From Porifericola rhodea (GTDB lineage Bacteria; Bacteroidota; Bacteroidia; Cytophagales; Cyclobacteriaceae), in contig NZ_CP119421.1 in assembly GCF_030506305.1 (NCBI RefSeq), positions 922,354 through 986,353 of the forward strand: a stretch of DNA of 64,000 bases, given 5' to 3'. Shown here piece by piece: positions 1 through 7,886 of this stretch (position 1 is its first letter; every line of letters begins with the position of its first letter). A model generated the notes under the pieces. It was not told the origin of the DNA. It saw only the letters and a program-made list of their open reading frames with translations, and searched no databases. The position numbers and the translations under genes are program-made.

Positions 1-1203
1 GACAGTGATGCCTCTCAGGCGCGCTTCTTTCGCATCCAGTTCACTAAATAAGAGGATATATGCCGCAGAGGAGTAGAAAAAGAAAAGGTAAAACAGCAGT
101 CCCAAATTAATAAACACCACCGGAATAAACTCAAACCATTTAAATGCAGGCTTAATATGTTCTCTCTCCTGTGCTTTTATCTGATAATCTATCTGCTGCT
201 TTTTGTCTTCCAGGGCAGGAATTTTATGCTGACGGATACCCTCTATCTCTTTTTCATGTACCGCAATCTGCGATTCCAGTTTGGTAACTTTATGGCGAAG
301 TCCTTCACCTCTGGCATCACACTGAGCTTCCAGGGTAGAGAGTTGCAGGCTTTGCTGTTCCTTTAGCTTTTCGGTGCTTTTAATACGCTGCTCCTCTATT
401 TTGCTGAGCAGCCTGTTCTTTTTGCCTTCTACCAGATTAATTTCGTTGACAAAGACTGAATATACGCTATCCAATGCTTTGTGAAGCACCTGCGCATCGC
501 CATTGTTGGCCTGGGCACGTTCGTAACCCTGTCGGCGTACAAGTTCACGGTCAAAGTTGCTTACTTCGGCAGCAATCATACTATCCAGCACCTGCTCATA
601 GTCTTCGTACTTATCTTTTGCTGCCACTATAGGTTGAACAGCGTTTTCGCTAAGCCGAGGGCTACTATCTTTGAGCTGTCGGGCTGGGCGTAACCCAAAA
701 AAAGCTCGTAACTGATGGAGCAATGGCTTTTTAGCACCTTCCAGCCTAAAAGCTTTGTTTTTTAAGGAAGTAAACTCATCCAACAGTCCATTTACTGTGG
801 GCTGATGATGGCTCAGCATAATACTCTCCTGCTGACTGGTCCAGGACTCTTGCAGGTACCACTCATAGCTACCGTAGATCGCTAGTTTTTTATCCACAAT
901 ACAGAACTTTTGAGGCAATAACTCATTGCCTTCGGACGGTAAGCTAAGCACACTCGCGCCCTGTAACATCAGTTGGTTTAGTGTAGGCGAGTTGTCTCTA
1001 TCGTAGTTCTCTACTATAATTTCTACCTTTAGCCCGGCACTCAGCCTTTCTTTGAGGAGTTGATAGAGTTCCTGATGAGTAAATCGCTCTGCGGCGATAA
1101 GTATCTCGGAGCGTGCCTCTGCAAGTTCTTGCTTCAAGCGTACGTAAATTTCTTCCCGAGTATAGATGATCTGCTGGTCAATAGTGCCATTACTCCCAAA
1201 CAT
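1..1203 (-). CDS. PLD-like domain / coiled-coil / membrane protein, partial at the left edge
   Basis: An uninterrupted minus-strand frame starts at ATG 1203-1201 and is still open at base 1, so the C-terminus is missing. I translated it by hand because it has no stop within the window. Residues 10-125 resemble a phospholipase D-like (PLDc_2 type) domain: the strand-forming stretch VEIIVENYDRD is followed by PQKFCIVDKKLAIYGSYEW. The HxKxxxxD catalytic motif appears as P97-x-K99-x4-D104, so the histidine is gone and the domain is probably non-catalytic. Residues about 265-345 are rich in K, E and Q and look like a coiled coil. Residues about 362-385 form one hydrophobic, probably transmembrane, segment. 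Nothing nearby suggests an operon. It could be a membrane-anchored sensor or scaffold. I see the domains directly, but the function is unknown. Confidence 0.75.
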   Translation of the reverse strand, partial: MFGSNGTIDQQIIYTREEIYVRLKQELAEARSEILIAAERFTHQELYQLLKERLSAGLKVEIIVENYDRDNSPTLNQLMLQGASVLSLPSEGNELLPQKFCIVDKKLAIYGSYEWYLQESWTSQQESIMLSHHQPTVNGLLDEFTSLKNKAFRLEGAKKPLLHQLRAFFGLRPARQLKDSSPRLSENAVQPIVAAKDKYEDYEQVLDSMIAAEVSNFDRELVRRQGYERAQANNGDAQVLHKALDSVYSVFVNEINLVEGKKNRLLSKIEEQRIKSTEKLKEQQSLQLSTLEAQCDARGEGLRHKVTKLESQIAVHEKEIEGIRQHKIPALEDKKQQIDYQIKAQEREHIKPAFKWFEFIPVVFINLGLLFYLFFFYSSAAYILLFSELDAKEARLRGITV

Positions 1204-1703
1204 AGGCTTCTGTTTAGTTTAAATAGTTAACGAGAATCAGGTATAAAAAGCCATAGGTTTCAGGCTTTATGGCGTAAATATTCTTATATCAGATATTCTA
1301 GTTTATGTTCAGTTATGAGAGTAGAACGTATTGTCTGTGTTTAGCTTATCTACAAAAAGAAAAATTTTAGTAAAATCTTAAGCATAACTGTACACCTCTA
1401 ACTTGAGTACATGGAATAAGTAAAGGATAGGTGTACAGATCAAAAGTCCAATTTTGGGTAGGTTTGTCAGAAATTAAAATTACGAGCTGGTGCCAAAGCT
1501 TTTCCATCATGTAGAAACATTCCCCACATTGGGCACAAACACGTGGCTCTACCACAAAATGAGGTCATTAAACTAATCCAGATTTATTTCTTAAACATCT
1601 AAATAACAAACACTTACACTTTGCATATGACTGGCACGATTGTTAATCCTAAATTTACTGCGCGCATAACCTAATTTATTTTTCCTCATTAAAATTTTTA
1701 ATT
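1204..1703. other. Intergenic stretch without a convincing gene
   Basis: About 500 bases lie between the PLD-like gene and the small secreted protein. The only open frame is a 62-codon minus-strand one at 1367-1555, which has an unusual Cys/Trp-rich translation and no recognisable domain. A perfect 10-base inverted repeat lies at 1388-1397 and 1429-1438. The right part should hold the promoter of the secreted protein, but I found no clear TTTG/TAnnTTTG pair. Confidence 0.5.
1388..1438. repeat. 10-bp perfect inverted repeat in a gene-free gap
   Basis: CTGTACACCT at 1388-1397 is mirrored exactly by AGGTGTACAG at 1429-1438, with 31 bases between. No T-tract follows on either strand, so it is not an obvious terminator. 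It could be a protein-binding site or a trace of a mobile element. The observation is certain; the meaning is not. Confidence 0.45.
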
Positions 1704-2012
1704 ATGAAACGTTCAATTATCGTTTTCAGTGCTTTAGTTACTTTTTCATTTGCTTCTGCCACTGCATTTGCTTTGCCAGTAAAGCAGGACGTTGTAGCGG
1801 AATTTGCTCAGGACAACCGCAAAGAAATTACTTATGAGGAACTTCCTCAGGCTGTTAAAACTGCTTTTGAAGAGTCAGAGAACAGCGAAATGGAAGTAAC
1901 TGCCGTATACGAAGTGCAAACAGACGAAGGTATACAGTACGAGCTAAGCATCTCTGATGGTACTGACACTAGTACCGTAACTTACGATGCTGAGGGTAAC
2001 CCAGTAGAGTAA
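1704..2012 (+). CDS. Small secreted PepSY-like protein
   Basis: This 102-residue protein begins with a clear signal peptide (MKRSIIVFSALVTFSFASA...), probably cleaved after the AFA at about residue 23. The mature part is acidic. It contains one short repeat of the kind seen in Bacteroidetes PepSY-like/DUF2874 proteins: a helix with KEITYEELPQAVKTAF, followed by two strands (VTAVYEVQ... and YELSISDG...) ending in TYDAEGNPVE. Such proteins are periplasmic or secreted and of unknown function, with relatives thought to bind or inhibit other proteins. It stands alone, with a strong terminator just behind it. The family assignment is by pattern only. Confidence 0.7.
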   Translation: MKRSIIVFSALVTFSFASATAFALPVKQDVVAEFAQDNRKEITYEELPQAVKTAFEESENSEMEVTAVYEVQTDEGIQYELSISDGTDTSTVTYDAEGNPVE

Positions 2013-2039
2013 TCTGTTTTTATACAAACAACTAAACCA

Positions 2040-2077
2040 AAACCTGCCTTGCTTAGCGTTAAGGCAGGTTTTTTTTA
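2040..2077 (+). terminator. Rho-independent terminator
   Basis: A stem AACCTGCCTT / AAGGCAGGTT with a 10-base loop is followed directly by a run of eight T. It lies 28 bases after the stop of the small secreted protein and ends that transcript. Confidence 0.9.
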
Positions 2078-2107
2078 TGTCTAAAGGTTTAGGTGATTAT
2101 CTGGTGC

Positions 2108-2430
2108 TTACTTTAGCAAGGTATAGCCATGGCTACTCTCATACAGTCCTGTAGGGAAACGGGTCCCGCTGGCAGCACATATTGGTGTAGTGACAAGTAG
2201 AGCCCCTGCTGTCTTAGCCTGTCTATCTCATGAATATGAATGATAGGGTGGCCGGCATAGCCCAGCGCATCCCACCGCTGGTCGGTGGTAAGTAAAAATA
2301 CGATATTAGGAGGTACACTTTGAGAAGGCTGTGCCAGAAGCAAAGCGTCTTAACAAAAAGCTATAAGTAAACAGAGAAAAGTTGATAAATGCTTCTTGCT
2401 TAAGAAGGAAAAAATAAAATGCTGTAACAT
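2108..2430 (-). pseudogene. Sulfatase N-terminal remnant (decayed)
   Basis: The minus strand keeps the start of a type I sulfatase: after a signal-peptide-like stretch from ATG 2430 there is an in-frame TAA at 2350-2352, then PPNIVFLLTTDQRWDALGY, the classic sulfatase first strand. Near 2195 the frame is lost. In another frame the next block reads VTTPICAASGTRFPTG..., clearly the C-x-A-S-R active-site region, but with the critical R replaced and the neighbours scrambled. The frame then stops at 2108-2110, and the remaining ~400 residues of a sulfatase are missing. One nonsense codon, one frameshift, a broken active site and a large deletion make this a dead gene. The TDQRWDALG wording differs from the intact sulfatase nearby, so it is not a recent copy of it. 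Confidence 0.8.
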
Positions 2431-2478
2431 AGGTGGTTGTGTATGTACTACTGAAAACACCCAGTGTTACAGCATTTT
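2416..2478 (-). terminator. Long-loop hairpin, likely terminator of the Dabb gene
   Basis: AAAATGCTGTAACA at 2416-2429 and TGTTACAGCATTTT at 2465-2478 form a perfect 14-base inverted repeat with a 35-base loop. On the minus strand the stem is followed by ATTTTTT, and it lies 27 bases past the Dabb stop codon. Its distal arm overlaps the apparent start codon of the decayed sulfatase. Confidence 0.6.
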
Positions 2479-2505
2479 ACAAGTGTAGTTGCTATTCTTC
2501 AGGCA

Positions 2506-2826
2506 TTATACGTCCTGCGAGTCATAAACCTGTACTTTCTTCCATAGAGAAGCACATTCATCAATAAATTTATGGTGGAGCGGGTGGTCCTGATAAGCAT
2601 CATGCTCTTCTACACTATTAAATGAAATTAGTAGTGATACATCATATGAGTCGTCTATGACATCGCGCTTAGGCGTTTTAGCCGGTACTCCTACATTCAC
2701 TTTTTTCTGAGGGTCAATCTCACGCAGCCCTTTTACTCCCTTAATAAGACGATTCAAGTCTTCTTCGGAAGAAGGATTGTTAAGCCAGAAAAATACATGA
2801 TGTAGTAGTTCAGATGAGTTTTCCAT
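2506..2826 (-). CDS. Dabb (stress-responsive alpha/beta barrel) domain protein
   Basis: This 106-residue protein has the usual length of a single Dabb domain. It starts with the family's opening strand (LLHHVFFWL) and continues with a helix, a V/P strand segment (VNVGVPAKTP), and then SYDVSLLISFNSVEEHDAYQ, where the typical D-x-xL-x-x-xF and 'Y..HP.H..F' elements (DHPLHHKFI) are visible. Dabb proteins are small dimeric ferredoxin-like barrels, often linked to stress or acting on small hydrophobic molecules; no fixed reaction is known. It lies 45 bases downstream of the PhzF-like gene on the same strand, so the two may be co-transcribed. Confidence 0.85.
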   Translation of the reverse strand: MENSSELLHHVFFWLNNPSSEEDLNRLIKGVKGLREIDPQKKVNVGVPAKTPKRDVIDDSYDVSLLISFNSVEEHDAYQDHPLHHKFIDECASLWKKVQVYDSQDV

Positions 2827-2871
2827 AATAAAATTTATAGGTTTGAATAGTAATTGTTTTGCTTTTGATGG

Positions 2872-3669
2872 CTAGCGCTGGTGCCATTTGCCCTCTGCCA
2901 GTATGCTAAACTGTCCGCTCAATACTACTTTATCTTCCAGAAGCTCGCAGTTAAACCTTCCTCCTCTTTTGCTCAACTGATGGCCAACCATAAGTCGCTT
3001 GCCTAACCTTTGTGCCCAGAAAGGAGCCAGAGCGGCATGAGAAGAGCCTGTAGCAGGGTCTTCCAGTTGCTGTACGTGAGGCACCAGTGTTCTACTTACA
3101 AAATCTACCTCATTGCCAGGAGCTGTAACAGCATATCCAAAAGCTGCTGACTCACGAAGTTTAGCAAAGTCGGGCTTCATATTATACAGTGCCTCTTCAT
3201 TGTCTACTAATACAATATTCTTGTTGGGAGTGACATAGTAGCCTTTCACGGCTATTCCCAAACCCTCTTCCAGCACATCGGGAGCCTCCTCCTCGGATAG
3301 GACAGGTATTTCGTCCAGCGTAATCGCGCAGCTACCCTCATCTTTAAGTTCACCTTCCAGCTGCCCTTCCTGAAAATGCAGGACTACAGCTCCCTTTAAA
3401 GCACGGTATTGAGAAAGGTATACGATAGCTGCCAGCGAGCCATGCCCACAAAGATTAATTTCCGCATCCGGAGCAAACCAGCGTACATGGTACTTCTGAT
3501 CTTCGGTCTGCCATAGAAAAGTAGTGGCCGGTTGGTTAAAGTCAGCCGCTATCGCCTGCATACTATTTTCGTCTAGCACCTTATCTAGCCACACAACAGT
3601 GGAGGTATTACCTTTATACCCCCTATCAGGATCATTAAAAACTTCTATCAGAGAGAATGAGCTTTCCAT
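2872..3669 (-). CDS. PhzF-family isomerase-like protein
   Basis: The 265-residue protein shows the two-lobed PhzF fold signatures: EVFNDPDRGYKGNTSTVVWL at the N-terminus, then FAPDAEINLCGHGSLAA, and late in the chain EDPATGSSHAALAPFW, which corresponds to the DPVTGSAHC motif. PhzF enzymes are isomerases or epimerases acting on small acids. The residue equivalent to the catalytic glutamate of PhzF (NLSETAF motif) appears here as NQPATTF, with Ala48 at the Glu position. The reaction, if any, therefore cannot be the standard one. The G/C-rich neighbour motif NLCGHG is intact. A promoter-like box lies just upstream, and the Dabb gene follows. Confidence 0.85.
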   Translation of the reverse strand: MESSFSLIEVFNDPDRGYKGNTSTVVWLDKVLDENSMQAIAADFNQPATTFLWQTEDQKYHVRWFAPDAEINLCGHGSLAAIVYLSQYRALKGAVVLHFQEGQLEGELKDEGSCAITLDEIPVLSEEEAPDVLEEGLGIAVKGYYVTPNKNIVLVDNEEALYNMKPDFAKLRESAAFGYAVTAPGNEVDFVSRTLVPHVQQLEDPATGSSHAALAPFWAQRLGKRLMVGHQLSKRGGRFNCELLEDKVVLSGQFSILAEGKWHQR

Positions 3670-3703
3670 AGCTATTGATTTACAGTTTAAAAAGTTACTT
3701 CTT

Positions 3704-3711
3704 CAAATCTA
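3704..3711 (-). promoter_or_regulatory. Possible -7 box for the PhzF-like gene
   Basis: On the minus strand the bases read TAGATTTG, matching the Bacteroidetes TAnnTTTG box, about 35 bases ahead of the ATG. I found no good -33 TTTG at the expected distance, so this is tentative. Confidence 0.35.
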
Positions 3712-4011
3712 AAGGAAATTGTAAGACTGAAAACCCGTGTTCTTAAAAAATCTTCAGGATACCAGTGAATTTATATCATAGGCTGGGCTAGTATTTGATC
3801 AATGTTAATGCACGCATGAGGCTGTATTCCTGCTGGTTTTTATAAGCTGTTAAGCAATCCACAAAAGTATATACCAGTCATTTCTATAATCATCAAATCT
3901 ACATTACTCGTGAGAATGAGATTAAATACTGGCATGTGTTTATTTTAGTATGCCTGGCGCAGTATATAAGCAATAAAGTACAAAAGAGTTAGAAGGGGTT
4001 TGTACCTCAAC
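3712..4011. other. Intergenic stretch, nothing recognised
   Basis: About 300 bases separate the PhzF-like promoter region from the terminator of the sulfatase. I see no open frame of useful size, RNA gene or repeat here. Confidence 0.5.
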
Positions 4012-4047
4012 AAAAAAGCCTCATAATTTGGTATTATGAGGCTTTAA
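4012..4047 (-). terminator. Terminator of the sulfatase gene
   Basis: The stem AAAGCCTCATAAT / ATTATGAGGCTTT is followed on the minus strand by six T. It begins just after the sulfatase stop codon. Confidence 0.85.
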
Positions 4048-4064
4048 GCACTGTTTTCAATAAA

Positions 4065-5531
4065 TTATTTTGATCCCAAATATGTGTCAGCCCCAAAGGC
4101 AAACACATCTGAAGACGTACGTGCATTCTGGATAATCTCGTTCATTTCCGCAATAAGTTCTGGATGTTGTTCAGCCACATTGTTTTCTTCACCTATATCT
4201 TCTGCCAGGTTATAAAGTTCCAGAGGGCTGTCAGGGTTTTTAAGCACGCCATAACGTACGGCTTTCCAGTCACCTTTACGTACTGCTATGCGTCCCCCCT
4301 TTTCGTGAAACTCCCAGTACAAGTATTCGTGTCGCTGCTGACCATCTTTACCCAAAAGAGTAGGTAGCATAGAGATACCATCAATATTCTTTTCTACCGG
4401 TATTTCTGCTACTTCAGCAAAAGTGGGGTACAAATCCCAAAAAGCAGAAATATGATCACTCTCACTACCGGCAGCAATTTTAGAAGGCCAGCGGGCTATA
4501 GTAGGTACCCGAATACCTCCTTCGTACAGGTCGCGTTTGAAGCCTTTTAGAGGACCATTGCTATTGAAATATTCAGGATCGGCACCACCCTCCTGGTGCG
4601 GCCCATTGTCGCTGGAGAATACTACCAAGGTATTGTCATCTATGCCCAGTTCTTTTAATTTAGCCATGATCTCACCTACCTGATCGTCCAGCACATTAAC
4701 CATCGCAGCAAAAGCAGCATGCGTTTCTTCCTGCGACTCATAGGGTCCTAGGCGATATTCCGGACCTTCGTCATATCCCTCATATGATTTTTCTGGCTCC
4801 AATTTACCTCTATACTTTTCCATATAAGCCTCAGGAGCAGCTAACTCTGCATGAGGAATGATAGAAGGCACATACAGAAAGAAGCTAGTATCTTTATTCT
4901 GTTCAATAAAACTAAGCGTTTCTTTATGGATCAGATCGGGAGCATAAGTACCTTTGGCGGTGTCGGCATTCGCCTCCAGCATTACCCTCTCTTCATTATC
5001 CCACAGATGATAAGGGTAATAGTTATGCCCTAGCCGCTGACAGTTGTAGCCATAAAAGCGATCAAAGCCCTGGTTGAGGGGATCTCCTTCAGAGGCAGGA
5101 TACCCCAGCCCCCACTTGCCAAAAGCTCCGGTAACATAGCCATGTTCCTTTAACAATTCAGGTAGTGTACGTACGCTATCCGCCAGAGGATGCTGACCTT
5201 CGGGTTTTACTTCTTTATTCCCACGAATATAGGTGTGTCCGGTATGCAGACCAGTCATGATAACAGAGCGGGAGGGAGCGCATACGGTGCTTCCAGAATA
5301 GTGTTGGGTAAACAGCATGCCTTCCTTAGCAAGTTGGTCAATATTGGGTGTCTGAAAATGTGTTTGCCCATACACACTCAGATCGCCATAGCCCAGGTCA
5401 TCTGCCAGAATAAATACAATATTTGGCTTTCTTTTTTCAGGGTTGCTGGCCTCTTCTTTCTGCGGGCCAGAGCAGGAGAAGCATAAGGCTAAAACAAATG
5501 CACATAATACAAGACTTGTGCGGATTTCCAT
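4065..5531 (-). CDS. Secreted lipoprotein sulfatase (arylsulfatase family S1)
   Basis: The 488-residue protein has a lipoprotein signal peptide (VLALCFSC, Cys20), so it should sit in the outer membrane or periplasm. KPNIVFILADDLGYGDLSVY supplies the metal-binding aspartates. VCAPSRS at 83-89 is the C-x-P-S-R formylglycine signature, with Cys84 as the residue to be oxidised. GAFGKWGLG and SSDNGPHQEGG carry further conserved metal- and sulfate-binding residues. Type I sulfatases hydrolyse sulfate esters, often from algal or host polysaccharides in Bacteroidetes, but the substrate is not readable here. The matching formylglycine-generating enzyme is not in this window. The gene is monocistronic, with its own terminator. 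Confidence 0.93.
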   Translation of the reverse strand: MEIRTSLVLCAFVLALCFSCSGPQKEEASNPEKRKPNIVFILADDLGYGDLSVYGQTHFQTPNIDQLAKEGMLFTQHYSGSTVCAPSRSVIMTGLHTGHTYIRGNKEVKPEGQHPLADSVRTLPELLKEHGYVTGAFGKWGLGYPASEGDPLNQGFDRFYGYNCQRLGHNYYPYHLWDNEERVMLEANADTAKGTYAPDLIHKETLSFIEQNKDTSFFLYVPSIIPHAELAAPEAYMEKYRGKLEPEKSYEGYDEGPEYRLGPYESQEETHAAFAAMVNVLDDQVGEIMAKLKELGIDDNTLVVFSSDNGPHQEGGADPEYFNSNGPLKGFKRDLYEGGIRVPTIARWPSKIAAGSESDHISAFWDLYPTFAEVAEIPVEKNIDGISMLPTLLGKDGQQRHEYLYWEFHEKGGRIAVRKGDWKAVRYGVLKNPDSPLELYNLAEDIGEENNVAEQHPELIAEMNEIIQNARTSSDVFAFGADTYLGSK

Positions 5532-5606
5532 TGTCTAATGATTTAGGTTGTTGGTAGTTGCAGATTTAAAACTTTCAAGTTAAAAGATTAATTGCAGGCA
5601 AACAAT

Positions 5607-5632
5607 AAAAAACCGGCGCTTTGGCCGGTTGT
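5607..5632 (-). terminator. Terminator of the SnoaL-like gene
   Basis: On the minus strand a stem AACCGGC / GCCGGTT with a 6-base loop is followed by TTTTATT, 35 bases after the stop codon of the SnoaL-like gene. Confidence 0.85.
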
Positions 5633-5666
5633 TTCTTTACTTAAAATTTAACTACGCTTTTGCTCA

Positions 5667-6026
5667 CTATTGGGCATTGTCATAGTAGAAGCGTTCGTGT
5701 ACGATCTTATCTCCTTCCCATTGCTGTACGGCTACCTGCTCCATATTAACACGTGGTCCGCCTTTAAAAGTAACATCCATCGCTACCTCAATAAAAACTA
5801 CGCCTTTGTCTTCATCAGCGGCAATGCTTTTAATTTCCTGCCCGTGAAAAGCTTCTACACTGTTTAGAAACTGAACTTCATAGTCACGGCAGCTACTCTT
5901 ACCTTCGCGAGTGCCGCGTGGTTCGGTCATTACTACATTTTCTGCATAATACTTGTCAAAACCTTCCAGAAGTTGGCCCTGGCCAATCATGTTGTACAGG
6001 TCTTGTGCTTTCTCTTTGTAACTCAT
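5667..6026 (-). CDS. SnoaL-like / NTF2-fold protein
   Basis: This 119-residue protein has the NTF2-like pattern: a helical start (YKEKAQDLYNMIGQGQLLEGFDKYYAENVVM), a polar turn with TEPRGTREG, a helix with the conserved R-Y/E features, and three long strands ending in VQQWEGDKIVHERFYYD. Members of this family are small cone-shaped proteins. Some act as isomerases, cyclases or hydrolases and others only bind ligands. The gene has its own terminator, and no partner genes indicate a pathway. The fold is fairly clear; the function is unknown. Confidence 0.75.
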   Translation of the reverse strand: MSYKEKAQDLYNMIGQGQLLEGFDKYYAENVVMTEPRGTREGKSSCRDYEVQFLNSVEAFHGQEIKSIAADEDKGVVFIEVAMDVTFKGGPRVNMEQVAVQQWEGDKIVHERFYYDNAQ

Positions 6027-6268
6027 GGTATTAAGGGTTTAAAAAAAAATAGTTGTATATACATGTATTTACTGCTTTTATCAAACTTTGTTTAGAAAGT
6101 GATATTAAATCTGAATGAATTTTATACTGGCAAAAAGAAAAGCTCCCCTATCTTTACTACCATATGACCGTAGACCCTTAGGTAGGTTAGCTATAACTTA
6201 TTCTATAAATTTATAATAGTTTGCCAGGCTAACTAAACATATTAGACTGGTAATTTTTTGATTGCTAT

Positions 6269-6772
6269 ATGGAGCAAACTAGACACGAAAGTAAAGTTTT
6301 ACTATTAGGTGATGCCCGTCTGTACGAAAAGTCCAGAATACTTGAAGAAAAAGACTTACCACTTATACAGTCTGTGGTGCAGGAACTACAGGAAGTGCTT
6401 TTTGAGTTTAAAGCAAAATACGGCGCTTTTCGCGCCATAGCGGCGCCCCAGTTAGGTTACCAGATTCGTTTGATTTATATGCACATTGACAAGCCTGTGG
6501 TCATTATTAACCCGATATTTAGCTATCTGAGTGAAGAAAAGTTTGAAGTTTGGGACGACTGTATGTGCTTTCCGAACCTGCTGGTAAAAGTAGCCAGACA
6601 CCGACATTGTGTGATGGATTATTACAATGATAGTTTCGAAGCTCAACAGATAAAAGCAAAAGACAGTATAGCAGAACTTCTCCAGCATGAATATGATCAT
6701 CTGGAAGGCATATTAGCTACTCAGAGAGCAATAGATACACAGGCCTACCGCTGGAGAAATACATATGGCTAA
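6269..6772 (+). CDS. Divergent peptide deformylase
   Basis: The 167-residue protein has the deformylase length and order of motifs. Motif I reads AIAAPQLG at 56-63. Motif III is QHEYDHLEG at 139-147, with the two metal-binding histidines (140, 144) and the catalytic Glu141. Motif II, normally EGCLS, reads WDDCMCF at 95-101: the metal-binding Cys98 is kept but the Glu-Gly is replaced by Asp-Asp. Peptide deformylase removes formyl groups from new proteins in the cytoplasm. The altered motif II suggests either an atypical or accessory paralogue. No fmt gene is adjacent, as there would be in a typical def-fmt pair. Confidence 0.85.
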   Translation: MEQTRHESKVLLLGDARLYEKSRILEEKDLPLIQSVVQELQEVLFEFKAKYGAFRAIAAPQLGYQIRLIYMHIDKPVVIINPIFSYLSEEKFEVWDDCMCFPNLLVKVARHRHCVMDYYNDSFEAQQIKAKDSIAELLQHEYDHLEGILATQRAIDTQAYRWRNTYG

Positions 6773-6859
6773 AGCTTTAAAAGCAAGGCTCCCTGAGCTT
6801 GAGGGGCACACTATTTATATTTTTTCAAACATTTTAAGTTCAACCTTATTCCTAAAAGT

Positions 6860-7819
6860 ATGGAAAATTTAACTTTTAAAAACGGAGATAAAATGCCCGC
6901 CATAGGGCTTGGAACCTGGAAGTCTGATCCGGGTGATGTATACAATGCGGTAATTGCGGCTATTAAAAGTGGTTATCGCCATATTGACTGCGCTGCTATT
7001 TATGGTAATGAGCCTGAAGTAGGTAAAGCGCTACAGCAAGTATTTAATGACGGAATTGTAAAACGTGAGGAGCTTTGGATTACCTCCAAGCTATGGAACA
7101 ACTCTCACCGACAGGAGGAGGTACTTCCCGCACTTAAAAAAACGCTGGAAGACTTACAGCTAGAGTACGTAGACCTATATCTGGTACACTGGCCGGTAGC
7201 TCTGAAAAACGAAGTAGGGCTGGGTTTCCCTGATGGAGCAGATAAATTTCTGAGCCTGGATGAAGTACCTCTTACTGAAACGTGGAAGGGTATGGAGCAG
7301 GCTAATCAAGAAGGTCTGGCTAAGCACATTGGTGTGTCTAACTTTAGCAAGAAGAAGATTCAGGATCTGGTTAAAGCATGCACCATAAAGCCAGAGATGA
7401 ATCAGGTAGAGATGCACCCTTACCTTCAGCAGAAGGAGCTGGTCTCTTTTTGCGAAAGCGAAGGTATTCATATGACGGCTTATTCTCCTCTAGGTTCTGG
7501 TGATCGCCCTGCACGTTCTAAAAAAGAAGATGCTCCTGTACTGATGGAAGACAAAACTATCCACAGTATTGCTAAAAAGCATGGCTGTTCTGCAGCACAG
7601 GTGCTTATCAGCTGGGCTGTTAATAGAGGCACTGCTGTTATTCCTAAGTCTGTAAACCCTGAGCGTATACAGCAGAATATAGACTCTGCAAAAATCAATT
7701 TAAGTGAAGAGGACCTGCAAACTATCGCAGATCTGGATAAGCATTACCGTTTTATAGATGGTGCATTCTGGGCGATGGAAGACAACTCGTACACTTTGGA
7801 AAGCCTGTGGAATGAGTAA
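6860..7819 (+). CDS. Aldo/keto reductase
   Basis: The 319-residue protein is a complete AKR TIM barrel. All four catalytic residues are visible: Asp in HIDCAAIYGNE, Tyr in the same motif, Lys in ITSKLWN, and His in LYLVHWPV. The NADPH-binding end is present as IPKSVNPERIQQNI, and GVSNFSKKKIQDL is the usual family signature. AKRs reduce aldehydes and ketones with NADPH in the cytoplasm; the natural substrate is not deducible. It lies 87 bases after the deformylase gene on the same strand and is followed by a strong terminator. Confidence 0.93.
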   Translation: MENLTFKNGDKMPAIGLGTWKSDPGDVYNAVIAAIKSGYRHIDCAAIYGNEPEVGKALQQVFNDGIVKREELWITSKLWNNSHRQEEVLPALKKTLEDLQLEYVDLYLVHWPVALKNEVGLGFPDGADKFLSLDEVPLTETWKGMEQANQEGLAKHIGVSNFSKKKIQDLVKACTIKPEMNQVEMHPYLQQKELVSFCESEGIHMTAYSPLGSGDRPARSKKEDAPVLMEDKTIHSIAKKHGCSAAQVLISWAVNRGTAVIPKSVNPERIQQNIDSAKINLSEEDLQTIADLDKHYRFIDGAFWAMEDNSYTLESLWNE

Positions 7820-7824
7820 AACTG

Positions 7825-7872
7825 AGCTTTAAAGAATTTTAAAGCTGAGAAATTGTTTCTCAGCTTTTTTTA
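7825..7872. terminator. Terminator, two overlapping hairpins
   Basis: A stem AGCTGAGAAA / TTTCTCAGCT (7843-7865) followed by seven T ends the aldo/keto reductase transcript. An upstream palindrome at 7825-7846 shares the bases AAAGCT with it, so the two hairpins exclude each other. The opposite strand also ends the haloperoxidase-like gene here, so the structure may work in both directions. Confidence 0.85.
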
Positions 7873-7886
7873 TGTGCTTATTTATT

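Noticed and set aside
1367-1555. 62-codon minus-strand open frame with Cys/Trp-rich translation
   Set aside because: No signal peptide, domain or conserved pattern is visible, and it covers an inverted repeat; it is likely chance.
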